Source: M55B111 sp964614065
GTDB lineage: Bacteria; Bipolaricaulota; Bipolaricaulia; M55B111
Length of the DNA: 64,000 bases
NCBI GenBank assembly: GCA_964614065.1
Contig: CAZTJJ010000001.1
Span: 1 to 64,000, forward strand
Direction of reading: 5' to 3'
Numbering within the stretch: the first letter of the stretch is position 1; each line of letters opens with the position of its first letter. Under the pieces are notes generated by a model. The model made no database searches and had not been told where the DNA came from. It saw only the letters and a list, made by a program, of their open reading frames with translations. Below, piece by piece: positions 17,232 through 25,568 of the stretch. The position numbers were made by a program, and so were the translations under genes.

Positions 17232-18884
17232 TTACATTGCCGGCATACCGCCGCCAGGCATACCGCCGCCAGGCGCTCCACCGCCAGGCGCTCCACCGCC
17301 GCCTTCGTTGTCTTCTTCCTCTTCCTCCACTACAAGGGCGTCTGTAGAAAGGAGCATACTGGCTACGGATGAGGCATTTTGGATTGCTGATCTTGTTACT
17401 TTTGTCGGGTCAATGATTCCAGCTTCAATCATGTTGATATATTTTTCCTGAACGACGTCAAATCCGATATCGTGATCCTTTTCTAATAGTCTTTCGGCTA
17501 TGATTGCTCCTTCAAATCCAGCGTTGTCTGCCAGCTGTTTTACTGGTTTCTTTACTGCTTTTTTCAGGATGGTTGCTCCGACTGCATGATCTCCTTCCAG
17601 CTCTAATTCGTCGATGGTTTCTGCCGCTCTGAGCAAGGAAACTCCTCCACCCGGGAGGATACCTTCGTCAACGGCCGCCTGAGTTGCTTCTAGAGCATCT
17701 TCCATGCGTGTTTTTCTCTCATCTAGTTCGGTCTCCGTTGCTGCACCTACTTTAATTACGGCGATACCGCCAACAAGTTTGGCTTTTCTTTCTTCAAGTT
17801 TTTCTCTATCGTAGTCGGAGTCGCTGGTGGAAATCTGCTTATCAATTTGATCGACTCTTCCTTTTATTGCTTCTTTTGAACCTTTTCCGCCGATTATTGT
17901 GGTGTCTTCATCTGTTACACGCACCCTCTCTGCCTGCCCCAACATATCTACGGTTGTATCGCTAATGTCCATTCCCAGATCTTCGGCAATGACCTGACCA
18001 TTTGTGAGTACAGCGAGGTCCTCTAGTTGGGCTTCGCGTCGGTCTCCAAAGCCTGGTGCTTTGACCGCGACGCTGTCCAGTGTTCCCTTGATCTTGTTGA
18101 TTACCATCGTCGTTAGCGCTTCGCCGTCGACGTCGTCGGCGACTACGAGCAGAGGTTTTCCAGTTTGTGCAATTTTCTCTAGGACGGGCACGAAATCTTG
18201 TGCGTTCTTAATTTCCTGATCGGTGATGAGAATATATGGTTCTTCCAGATCCACTTTCATGTTTTCAGAGTCTGTTACGAAGTAGGGCGATAGATACTCT
18301 CGGTCAAATTGCATACCTTCAACAAGCTCGAAGTAGGTATCAATACCCTCTGATTCCTCTACGGTTATTACACCGTTTTCACCAGCCTCTTCCATGGTAT
18401 CGGCAATGATTCGGCCTATCTCTTCGTCGTTGGCGGAGATTGTTGCTACCTGAGCGGTTTCCTCTTTGGCTGAAAGCTCCCTGCTATGTTTTTCCAGTTC
18501 TTCCACTATTTTTTGTGTTCCTCGTTTAATTCCTTGTTTCAAGTATTCAGGGTTTGCACCTGCTGCCACGTTTTTGAAACCCTCTTCCAAGATTGCGTGG
18601 GCTAGAATAGTAGCGGTTGTAGTACCGTCTCCAGCTGCATCGTTCGTTTCGCTTGCAACTTCCTTTACCAATTGGGCTCCGAGGTTTTCAAACTTGTTCT
18701 TATATTCTTGTTCCTCTGCGATTGTGACTCCATCGTTAGTGATGTCGGGAGCACCAAAATCTTTATCCAATATTACGTTTCTTCCCCTCGGTCCAAGTGT
18801 AATTCTGACAGCTTTGGCAAGCTTGTTCACACCTTCCTGTAAAGCCCTTCTTGCGTCTTCATGAAATTTGACTTCTTTGGCCAT
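17232..18884 (-). CDS. groEL: Chaperonin GroEL (60 kDa)
   Basis: Large subunit of the Hsp60 folding chamber, 550 residues. It starts AKEVKFHEDARRALQEG and carries the ATP-binding DGTTTATILAHAI and the equatorial signature AAVDEGILPGGG. The C terminus ends in a Gly/Pro/Met-rich tail built from repeated GGG(A/M)PG units, a variation on the usual GGM tail that lines the cavity; the coding DNA there is visibly repetitive. It follows groES by 27 bp, with an AGGAGG-like ribosome site (TTAGGAGGTTAAC). It is regulated through the CIRCE upstream of groES and ends at a strong terminator. Confidence 0.99.
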   Translation of the reverse strand: MAKEVKFHEDARRALQEGVNKLAKAVRITLGPRGRNVILDKDFGAPDITNDGVTIAEEQEYKNKFENLGAQLVKEVASETNDAAGDGTTTATILAHAILEEGFKNVAAGANPEYLKQGIKRGTQKIVEELEKHSRELSAKEETAQVATISANDEEIGRIIADTMEEAGENGVITVEESEGIDTYFELVEGMQFDREYLSPYFVTDSENMKVDLEEPYILITDQEIKNAQDFVPVLEKIAQTGKPLLVVADDVDGEALTTMVINKIKGTLDSVAVKAPGFGDRREAQLEDLAVLTNGQVIAEDLGMDISDTTVDMLGQAERVRVTDEDTTIIGGKGSKEAIKGRVDQIDKQISTSDSDYDREKLEERKAKLVGGIAVIKVGAATETELDERKTRMEDALEATQAAVDEGILPGGGVSLLRAAETIDELELEGDHAVGATILKKAVKKPVKQLADNAGFEGAIIAERLLEKDHDIGFDVVQEKYINMIEAGIIDPTKVTRSAIQNASSVASMLLSTDALVVEEEEEDNEGGGGAPGGGAPGGGMPGGGMPAM

Positions 18885-18911
18885 AGTTTTGTTAACCTCC
18901 TAAGTTAAATG

Positions 18912-19187
18912 TTATTCAATCTTTGCAAGAATGTTATTGTCCTTAACTATTTTTAACTCCCGATCGTTCATCTCGATTTCCGTACCGGAGAAGCTAGATA
19001 GGATAACTTGATCTCCGACTTCAACCTCTATCTTTTCGTCTGTTCCAGTTGCGAGGACTTCTGCCTTCACGTAGTTATCCTCTTCCTTGGCACTTTCCGG
19101 CAGAACAATCCCACCTTCTGTAACTTCCTCTTCTTCGATTTCAACTTTCTCCACCAATACTCTACGACCTAATGGTTTTATATCCAT
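18912..19187 (-). CDS. groES: Co-chaperonin GroES (10 kDa)
   Basis: Heptameric lid of the GroEL chamber, 91 residues. The N-terminal MDIKPLGRRVLVEKVE and the mobile-loop region EEEVTEGGIVLPES are conserved, and the end DNNILAKIE is normal. The ATG has a strong GAGGAGGT ribosome site. First gene of the groESL operon under HrcA/CIRCE control. Confidence 0.98.
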   Translation of the reverse strand: MDIKPLGRRVLVEKVEIEEEEVTEGGIVLPESAKEEDNYVKAEVLATGTDEKIEVEVGDQVILSSFSGTEIEMNDRELKIVKDNNILAKIE

Positions 19188-19246
19188 TGATACCTCCTCA
19201 TTTTATTATTAATTATAAAACTGTAACCTGCCCGATAAATATTTAG

Positions 19247-19273
19247 TTAGCACTCTTGTCTACCGACTGCTAA
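19247..19273 (-). promoter_or_regulatory. CIRCE operator of groESL (HrcA binding site)
   Basis: On the minus strand the site reads TTAGCAGTC, nine bases, GAGTGCTAA. The consensus left arm is TTAGCACTC, so one base differs. The same variant arm occurs before hrcA at 32930. It lies directly after the groES -10 hexamer. Confidence 0.93.
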
Positions 19274-19302
19274 ATCTGAAAAAGTTTACCTAATCACTTC
19301 AA
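19274..19302 (-). promoter_or_regulatory. Putative groESL promoter
   Basis: On the minus strand TTGAAG (19297-19302) and TCAGAT (19274-19279) are 17 bp apart, and the CIRCE begins at the next base. The hexamers are weak, but the layout matches that of the hrcA promoter almost base for base, which is the main support. Confidence 0.5.
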
Positions 19303-19413
19303 ACTATTCAACCCCTCCCCGGCGGTTTTTTAACTATTGGGTGCGAGTAGGAGTGGGTATTTAATTTATCTTGTGAATGTGATATCATTCTTTGTAGGAT
19401 AGGAGGTATAACC

Positions 19414-20277
19414 TTGGACAGACAAACAGAAACGTATTCTGTAATTTGGTTACAGGGTGCAGCTTGCACGGGTTGTGCAATTTCTCTCATGAATTCGAGT
19501 TACCCTAAACTATCCAATTTGCTTATAGACGAAGTGGTTCCTGGAAAATCAATTGAACTGAAATTTATGGCGACTCTAATGGGCGCAACTGGCGAGCTTG
19601 CACTAGAAGTGTTGAGCCGCACCGAGGCGGAAGAAGACTATATGCTGGTTGTCGAAGGTGCAGTTCCAACAGGCGCCGATGGCAAATACTGTACAGTGGG
19701 TGAAGAACCTATAGCAGACCAAGTGATCAGGTTGGCGCCTAAGGCCACGGCGGTTGTCAACGTTGGGACTTGTGCTGCATATGGGGGGATTCCTTCTGGA
19801 GCCCCTAATCCGACAGAAGCCGTCGCAGTTTCTGAACATCTGAATAATCAGGGTATTGATACGCCTTATCTAAATGTTCCCGGTTGTCCCCCTGAACCTA
19901 GTTGGTTTGTGGACACGCTGGCGTCGGTGATGTTGTTTGGACTTCCTGAAGCTGATCAAGTTGACGATATTGGTCGATTGACGGCGGTTTACGGTGAATT
20001 AATACACGATAATTGTCCGCGCAGGGGCGATTTTGCTAATGGCCATTTTGCTCGTCACGTAGGGGAAGAAGGATGTTTGGTAGAAATTGGCTGTAAGGGT
20101 CCGTATGCCAATGCTCCGTGTCCCAACAGAGGTTGGCACGATGGGTTAAACTGGGCGATAAAAAACAATCATCCCTGTATTGGTTGCGTTGAACCGGGTT
20201 TTCCAGACTTAATGAGCCCGTTCTTTGAGAAGTTTGGCCCTGAAGAGTCGGAGGAGATGTACAGGAGGCTAAAGTGA
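19414..20277 (+). CDS. [NiFe] hydrogenase small subunit, cytosolic
   Basis: Electron-transfer subunit of an H2-activating enzyme, 287 residues. The proximal-cluster cysteines begin at Cys18 and Cys21 (GAACTGC) and continue with VGTCAAYGG and PGCPPEP. The C-terminal half has the medial and distal cluster ligands (HDNCPRRGDF, EEGCLVEIGCKGP, PCIGCVEPGFPD), so three Fe-S clusters are predicted, as in group 1/2 enzymes. There is no twin-arginine leader and no C-terminal membrane helix: the protein starts six residues before the core fold and so should be cytosolic. The TTG start has a perfect AGGAGGT site. First gene of hydrogenase-metV-metF. The group assignment needs a tree. Confidence 0.93.
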   Translation: MDRQTETYSVIWLQGAACTGCAISLMNSSYPKLSNLLIDEVVPGKSIELKFMATLMGATGELALEVLSRTEAEEDYMLVVEGAVPTGADGKYCTVGEEPIADQVIRLAPKATAVVNVGTCAAYGGIPSGAPNPTEAVAVSEHLNNQGIDTPYLNVPGCPPEPSWFVDTLASVMLFGLPEADQVDDIGRLTAVYGELIHDNCPRRGDFANGHFARHVGEEGCLVEIGCKGPYANAPCPNRGWHDGLNWAIKNNHPCIGCVEPGFPDLMSPFFEKFGPEESEEMYRRLK

Positions 20278-21788
20278 AACAGATTACAATAGATCCGGTG
20301 ACCAGGATTGAAGGTCACCTTAAAATCGATACTGAGGTCGAAGGAAACGTAGTAAGGGCTGCTAGGAGTAGTGGTACGCTCTTCAGGGGATTTGAGCAGA
20401 TTCTAGCTGGCCGGGATCCACGAGATGCTCAGCGTATTACTCAGAGAGTCTGTGGAGTTTGTCCTACAGCTCATGCTACTGCCTCTTCTCTAGCCTTGGA
20501 AGATGCTTTCGGAATTAGGGATCAAGTACCAAAAAACGGTCGAATTATCAAGAATATAATGTTGGGTGCGAACTTTATTCAGTCGCACGTCCTTCACTTT
20601 TACCACCTTGCCTCATTGGATTACTTGAACCCGGAAATTTTGAAGGATTATACGGGCGATGCACCGGGGATCGATGCTCTGGTCAACTATCTAACAACCA
20701 CCGATGGCTCTCCTTTTTCACCGCAATATGAGGGTGACTACAGGCTTGGCCCCGAGATCAGCGCTGACTTGTGCCAGGATTACCTGGACGGTCTTGAGAT
20801 TAGAAAGAAGGCCCACGAGCTTTTGGCTCTTTTTGGTGCGAAGATGCCTCATAATATGGGTACAGTACCTGGGGGATCCACCCGAAAGCCCGACCTGGAT
20901 CTGATAGAAAAGTGCCAGTCTCGTTTAAAGGAGATCCGGTCCTTCATTGATAATCAATACCTTCCAGGGGCGATTGCCTTGGTGGAAGCGTATGACGATT
21001 ACTTTGAGATAGGTCAAGGTGTGGATACGTTTTTGGAATACGGCGGGTTTTACTTCGATAACGTGTCGGCAAGACCTCAGGACACCCCTGTTGGACTACT
21101 TGGTGGGATCTTCCAGCTTGGAAATTCGGGAGTAGATGAAGTGGATCTGGAGGAGATTACTGAAGAGGTAACTCACTCTTGGTATAGTGACGAAACTGCT
21201 GGTCATCCGTCAATTGCAAAGACTAATCCCAGTGCGGACAAAGAAGGTGCATATTCCTGGGTAAAAGCCCCAAGATACAGAGGGCTTCCCTGTGAAGTCG
21301 GCCCTGCAGCTAGAGTACTTATTAACTACACAAGAGGGAATGATTACATAAAGACAAGAATGGATGAAATAATGAATAAGTTGAATATAGATCTTGAGAA
21401 TTGTGCGTCGGTTGCTGGGCGACATCTTACTCGTGCACTCGAGTGTAAATATATAAGCGATCTCATGGCAGAGTGGTCTTCTCAGTTAGACCCGGGTGAA
21501 CCGTCATGCGCCAGATATGAGATGCCAGATGAAGGTTCCGGAGTTGGCGTGACCAGCGCGCCCAGAGGAACTTTGGGGCACTGGATAGAGGTAAAAGGTG
21601 GAAAGATAGCTAACTATCAGTTGGTTGTTCCGACAACCTGGAACGCTTCACCCAAGGATAGTAAAGGTAGACCGGGACCAATAGAGGAAGCATTGATTGG
21701 TACAAAGGTCGAGGATCAAGACAACCCAATTGAAGCAGCTCGGATAGTTCGCTCGTTTGATCCCTGTATGGCCTGCGCGGTTCATTGA
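20274..21788 (+). CDS. [NiFe] hydrogenase large (catalytic) subunit without C-terminal extension
   Basis: Holds the Ni-Fe(CN)2CO site. The four nickel-binding cysteines are present: Cys60/Cys63 in RVCGVCPTAH and Cys498/Cys501 in DPCMACAVH. The protein ends exactly at His504, the residue after which the maturation endopeptidase normally cuts, so no cleavable tail is encoded. Start GTG overlaps the small-subunit stop by 4 nt (GTGA) with AGGAGG upstream, so the two are translationally coupled. The downstream gene is metV, 25 bp away and with its own AGGAGGT site. No maturation genes (hyp, protease) are in the window. Confidence 0.95.
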   Translation: MKQITIDPVTRIEGHLKIDTEVEGNVVRAARSSGTLFRGFEQILAGRDPRDAQRITQRVCGVCPTAHATASSLALEDAFGIRDQVPKNGRIIKNIMLGANFIQSHVLHFYHLASLDYLNPEILKDYTGDAPGIDALVNYLTTTDGSPFSPQYEGDYRLGPEISADLCQDYLDGLEIRKKAHELLALFGAKMPHNMGTVPGGSTRKPDLDLIEKCQSRLKEIRSFIDNQYLPGAIALVEAYDDYFEIGQGVDTFLEYGGFYFDNVSARPQDTPVGLLGGIFQLGNSGVDEVDLEEITEEVTHSWYSDETAGHPSIAKTNPSADKEGAYSWVKAPRYRGLPCEVGPAARVLINYTRGNDYIKTRMDEIMNKLNIDLENCASVAGRHLTRALECKYISDLMAEWSSQLDPGEPSCARYEMPDEGSGVGVTSAPRGTLGHWIEVKGGKIANYQLVVPTTWNASPKDSKGRPGPIEEALIGTKVEDQDNPIEAARIVRSFDPCMACAVH

Positions 21789-21813
21789 TATTTGCGGATA
21801 GGAGGTATATAAA

Positions 21814-22494
21814 ATGATTCTATCTGAACCGAAGTCATGGGAGGAAATACAAGGATATCTGGAGAACGATAATAGTGTCTTTGTCCTAGGGTGTGGTGGC
21901 TGTGATGCTGCTACTGGAGACGGAGGGGCAGAACGTGTAACCGATCTATCTAAAAAACTGACCGAGGAAGGGTGGAAGGTGTCGGGAACTAGGGTGGTCG
22001 AATTTCTCTGTAATAAAGCACTTGCAGGAATGAAGCTTGCCCGCGTTTCCGAGCAGATTGAACAAAGCGATTCTTTACTTGTCTCCTGTTGCGGTATTGG
22101 TGTACAGGCAGTTAGCAAGCTGGTTGATAAGCAGGTCCACCCGGCAAACGATACTATATCCATGGGAGATTTCCATGGAACCTGGCCCTCTGAAGAAACC
22201 TGTAAAAGATGCGGAGAATGCCTATTGGAGTATACTGGGGGAATTTGTCCACTTACTATGTGTATTAAAGGTCTTCTCAACGGTGCTTGTGGAGGTTCAT
22301 ATCAAGGGAAATGTGAGGTGGAACCTGGACGCCCCTGCGGATGGGAATTAATTTATCAGAGGCTAAAGGATATCGGTCGCTTGGATTTGCTCGAACAGTA
22401 CAATCCCCCTAAAACTAGAAAAAAATATGAGTTCGGAGTTCCCGTTGAAGAACGGAGTTCACTTTACTGGGCGATTGAAGCTGAGGAGGAATAA
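21814..22494 (+). CDS. metV: MetV-type partner of methylene-tetrahydrofolate reductase
   Basis: A Cys-rich 226-residue protein of the MetV family (methylene-tetrahydrofolate reductase C-terminal, catalytic-domain-associated). The visible clusters are GCGGCDAATGDGG, SCCGIGVQA, CKRCGECLLEYTGGICPLTMC (split motif) and CGGSYQGKCEVEPGRPCGW. In acetogens MetV forms a complex with MetF and carries Fe-S centres that pass electrons to the MetF flavin. Here it lies between the hydrogenase subunits and metF in one operon, so the hydrogenase is the obvious electron donor. The stop codon overlaps the metF start (TAATG). Confidence 0.88.
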   Translation: MILSEPKSWEEIQGYLENDNSVFVLGCGGCDAATGDGGAERVTDLSKKLTEEGWKVSGTRVVEFLCNKALAGMKLARVSEQIEQSDSLLVSCCGIGVQAVSKLVDKQVHPANDTISMGDFHGTWPSEETCKRCGECLLEYTGGICPLTMCIKGLLNGACGGSYQGKCEVEPGRPCGWELIYQRLKDIGRLDLLEQYNPPKTRKKYEFGVPVEERSSLYWAIEAEEE

Positions 22495-23369
22495 TGAGCA
22501 TTCTACAACAAAAACTAGAAGCTGGGGAGTTTGCAATTACCTGTGAAGCTGGTCCTCCTAAAGGGGTAGATGTCGAGGGAGAACTTCACGAGGTGGAAGA
22601 AATATCGGATTTAATAGATGCTTTTAATGTAACTGATTTGCAATCTTCTGCGATGCGGATGAGTTCAGTGGCTATGTGTCGGCTTCTCGAAGAAAGAGAC
22701 CTCGAAACTGTTTATCAAATGACATGTAGAGATAGGAATAGGCTGGGACTCCAATCGTCCTTGTTAGGGGCTTGGGTTCTTGGAATGAGGAATGTTCTAG
22801 CGTTGACCGGTGATTACACGACTTTGGGAGATCATCCTCAGGCGAAGCCGGTGTTTGATCTTGATTCAATCCAGCTTCTGGAAACCATTCAGACCCTAAA
22901 TAGTGGGGAAGATTTAGTTGGAAACGAACTCCAGGGGTCTCCTCAGTTTTTCGCTGGGGCGGCGGCAAATCCGGGAGCAGACCCACTCGAGCCACAGATA
23001 ATTAAAAGTAGAATGAAAGCTCAGTATGGCGCGAAGTTCTTTCAAACCCAGGCTGTTTACGACCCTGAGATTTTTGCTAACTTTATCGAAGAGTTGAGGT
23101 CGGCAGGCGTGGATACACCTGTAATGGTGGGCATTTTGCCCCTGAAATCCGCGGGAATGGCGCGATTTATGGATAGTAACATCGCTGGAGTAGTAATACC
23201 CGATAGTGTAATAAAAGAACTTTCAGATGCTTCTGACACCGTCCGTAAGAGCTTAGAGATCTGTGCTCGTGTGATAAATGACACTGCGGATTTATGTGAG
23301 GGAGTTCACCTTATGCCAATGGGTTGGGAAAGATACGTACCGGATATTCTGAGTCAAACCAATCTATAG
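22494..23369 (+). CDS. metF: 5,10-methylenetetrahydrofolate reductase
   Basis: Flavin-dependent TIM-barrel enzyme that reduces methylene-tetrahydrofolate to methyl-tetrahydrofolate, 291 residues. The N-terminal FAITCEAGPPKG, the substrate-region QMTCRDRNRLGLQSSLLGA (split across about 80-98) and LALTGDYTTLGDHPQAK are typical, as is GAKFFQTQAVYD. The start ATG shares its A with the metV stop. Members paired with MetV usually do not oxidise NADH themselves and depend on a partner for electrons; here that partner would be the adjacent hydrogenase. A strong terminator follows. Confidence 0.95.
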   Translation: MSILQQKLEAGEFAITCEAGPPKGVDVEGELHEVEEISDLIDAFNVTDLQSSAMRMSSVAMCRLLEERDLETVYQMTCRDRNRLGLQSSLLGAWVLGMRNVLALTGDYTTLGDHPQAKPVFDLDSIQLLETIQTLNSGEDLVGNELQGSPQFFAGAAANPGADPLEPQIIKSRMKAQYGAKFFQTQAVYDPEIFANFIEELRSAGVDTPVMVGILPLKSAGMARFMDSNIAGVVIPDSVIKELSDASDTVRKSLEICARVINDTADLCEGVHLMPMGWERYVPDILSQTNL

Positions 23370-23430
23370 TTGAAGCTGCAGATTTGAGAAAGTGCAGTAA
23401 GTATAGATAGATGGAAACCCGTTATTTGGG

Positions 23431-23471
23431 ACGGCAATTAGCTGGGTTCTGCTTGGCTAATTGTCGTTTTT
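23431..23471 (+). terminator. Rho-independent terminator of the hydrogenase-metVF operon
   Basis: Arms 23431-23442 and 23456-23467 pair over 12 bp with one G-T pair, followed by TTTTTAT. The right arm and T-run overlap the last codons of the converging histidine kinase gene. Confidence 0.93.
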
Positions 23472-24809
23472 ATCATTGAAATCATCGATTCTGGGAAGAA
23501 CGATCGTAAACACTGATCCCGCACCTTCTTTGCTTTTCATGGATATTTCTCCGTTGTGGGCTTCGATGATCTGCTTCGCGATTGACAGTCCAAGACCAGT
23601 TCCGCCGGTATGTCTAGACCTCGATTTGTCTACTCTATAGAAGCGATCAAATATGTGTGGTTGATCGCTGTTTGGTATTCCAACACCGGTGTCGACTACG
23701 TGAATAATTGCTTGATCTTTTTCCGAACGGACGTGGATGGTGACTCTGCCGCCTTCATGGGTGTGAGTTAAGGCATTATCTAGCAGATTACGTATCACCT
23801 GGGTTAGGCGTTCGGGGTCAGCTTCTACAAGGGTTGAGTCAGGTAGGCGGGTGTTTAGGATTATTTTTTGATCCCTTGCTTTGTTTTCAATAGATTTGAC
23901 GGCATTTGAGACTATATCTTCTAGGACGATTGGTTTTTTCTCCAGTTTCAGCTTGCCCGCCTTCGCCTTGTTTACAGCTCTTAGGTCATTGATTAACCTG
24001 TTAAGGACCAATGATTGTCGATGGAGTGACTCAAAGACTTCGTCGTCTGGTTTGATCAAACCTTCTTTTAAACCCTCTAGATAGCCTTGAATATTGGAAA
24101 GAGGGTTGCGGAGCTCGTGAGCTACATCACTAACCATTTCCTCACGCAGTTGTTTTTGCTTTTTAAGCCTGGCTCCTAGAGCGTTGAATGCTTTACCAAG
24201 AGTGCCGATTTCATCGTTGGTAGAAATATCAACCCGCTGGCCTAAGTTACCTTCCTGCATTTTTCTTGTTGCTGTGGTCAAGTTACGTACTGGTTTCACG
24301 ATGTTCCTCGAAAAGAATGTGGCAAGAAGTATTCCTGCCAAGCCTGCGATTACGGCTGCTGTTATAACGGATTTGTTGACTGAGTCAAGAAATGCTTTTT
24401 GTAAAGTTGAACGTTCTTGCGTTTTTATGTAGATCTTTCCAATCGGGTACTCTCCGAGTCTAAGGGTTATGCTTTTACTGGACCAGTCGTCTTCGAGCTC
24501 TTTGTTTTCCAGCTTTGCAGCAGTATCACTTATTACCTTTCCGTCTGGATCTGTAAGCACGAACCTCTCGCTATACATTTCTGCGACCTTTTCGGTGAGG
24601 TTGGAAACTTCATTCCACCCCCCCGCATAACGATAATAATTTGTAAAGGTTAGTGCCAAGCGCTGATATTGTTCAGCCTGATCTCTGCTCACGTATCGGT
24701 CAAATTGATTGGTGGCTGAAATGGTGGCAATGTAAGCAATAGTTCCCACCGCGATCGCCACAACTAAGAAAAAACTTGCCAGTAATTTAATCCGCAGGCT
24801 AGTGAACAT
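23457..24809 (-). CDS. Membrane sensor histidine kinase
   Basis: 450 residues: membrane helix 8-30, extracytoplasmic sensor domain about 31-146, second helix 147-166, HAMP 167-219, HisKA with phospho-accepting His231 (DVAHELRNPLSN), and HATPase with N box (RNLLDNALTH), G1 (DTGVGIP) and G2 (GGTGLGLSIAK). The cytosolic architecture is that of PhoR/CssS/BaeS-like kinases. It overlaps the regulator gene by 11 bp, and the htrA protease gene lies just upstream in the same direction. That resembles the Bacillus CssRS system, which controls htrA in response to misfolded exported proteins; the signal here is inferred from context only. Confidence 0.93.
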   Translation of the reverse strand: MFTSLRIKLLASFFLVVAIAVGTIAYIATISATNQFDRYVSRDQAEQYQRLALTFTNYYRYAGGWNEVSNLTEKVAEMYSERFVLTDPDGKVISDTAAKLENKELEDDWSSKSITLRLGEYPIGKIYIKTQERSTLQKAFLDSVNKSVITAAVIAGLAGILLATFFSRNIVKPVRNLTTATRKMQEGNLGQRVDISTNDEIGTLGKAFNALGARLKKQKQLREEMVSDVAHELRNPLSNIQGYLEGLKEGLIKPDDEVFESLHRQSLVLNRLINDLRAVNKAKAGKLKLEKKPIVLEDIVSNAVKSIENKARDQKIILNTRLPDSTLVEADPERLTQVIRNLLDNALTHTHEGGRVTIHVRSEKDQAIIHVVDTGVGIPNSDQPHIFDRFYRVDKSRSRHTGGTGLGLSIAKQIIEAHNGEISMKSKEGAGSVFTIVLPRIDDFNDKNDN

Positions 24810-25512
24810 GGGTGTTATTTGAGTCGTTGTCGTTTAGTGGAGGATCGAATTTATAGCCAATTCCGTGGACAGTTGTGATATAAGTGGGGTTTTTGTGATC
24901 TGGTTCAATTTTTTTTCTAATGTTTTTTATATGTACGTCGATTGTTCGTTCGAAACCTTCGTATCCATATCCGAGGGCGGCGTGAATTAGGTCGGGGCGG
25001 GAAAAGACCCTACGAGGTTGGTTTGCTAGTGTAGAGAGGATCTTGAACTCAGTTGGGGTTAAATCTACTGGTTCATCTTCAAGAAAGACTTTGTGTGTTT
25101 CGTAATTAACTGTTAAATTACCGATAGTGATCTCCGTTTGGTTTTTCTCTTCAGTGCGCCTAAGTGCTGCTCTTATCCTTGCTAGTAGCTCACCGGGACT
25201 AAATGGTTTAGTAACGTAATCGTCTGCTCCCAGATCAAGACCTTTTATCCTATCTTCCTCATCTGACTTGGCGGTGAGCATTATTATAGGTACCTGTGAC
25301 TCACTGCGTATTGATCGACATACGTTTAGGCCCTTGACTTTTGGTAACATGAGGTCGAGAACAATCAGGTCTACCTCTCGGAGCCGATAAAGATTAAGAG
25401 CAGCTTTCCCGTCGTAGGCAGTTAAAACGTGATAGCCATCCTTTTCAAGATACTTTTTCAGTAACTCTACCAAACTTTCATCGTCGTCTACAACGAGAAT
25501 AGTTTTATTCAT
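24799..25512 (-). CDS. OmpR/PhoB-family response regulator
   Basis: Receiver domain with the acidic pocket (VVDDDE), phospho-acceptor Asp53 (LIVLDLMLPK), Thr80 and Lys102 (YVTKPF), then a winged-helix DNA-binding domain (LTPTEFKIL, RTIDVHIKNIRKKIE, ITTVHGIGYKF). The start at 25512 gives the normal N terminus (MNKTILVVDDDE). The frame extends 17 codons further to an ATG at 25563, just 5 bp after the htrA stop, but that would place a long hairpin inside the coding region. Neither start has a clear ribosome site, so coupling to htrA translation is plausible. Partner of the following histidine kinase. Confidence 0.93.
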   Translation of the reverse strand: MNKTILVVDDDESLVELLKKYLEKDGYHVLTAYDGKAALNLYRLREVDLIVLDLMLPKVKGLNVCRSIRSESQVPIIMLTAKSDEEDRIKGLDLGADDYVTKPFSPGELLARIRAALRRTEEKNQTEITIGNLTVNYETHKVFLEDEPVDLTPTEFKILSTLANQPRRVFSRPDLIHAALGYGYEGFERTIDVHIKNIRKKIEPDHKNPTYITTVHGIGYKFDPPLNDNDSNNTHVH

Positions 25513-25515
25513 TAA

Positions 25516-25561
25516 GTTAAGGAGAACAGGGACCGAGAATATCAGGCCCCTGTTCTTTAAC
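25516..25561 (-). promoter_or_regulatory. Hairpin between htrA and the response regulator gene
   Basis: Arms 25523-25531 and 25548-25556 pair perfectly over 9 bp, with a further 5-bp outer stem (25516-25520 with 25557-25561) beyond a two-base bulge. It sits 3 bp before the preferred regulator start. No T-run follows, so it is more likely a processing, stability or translation-control element than a terminator. Confidence 0.6.
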
Positions 25562-25568
25562 ATTAAGG

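Noticed and set aside
17240..17300. A short tandem repeat rich in CCGCCAGG
   Set aside because: It encodes the Gly/Pro/Met-rich C-terminal tail of GroEL, so it is not a separate repeat element.
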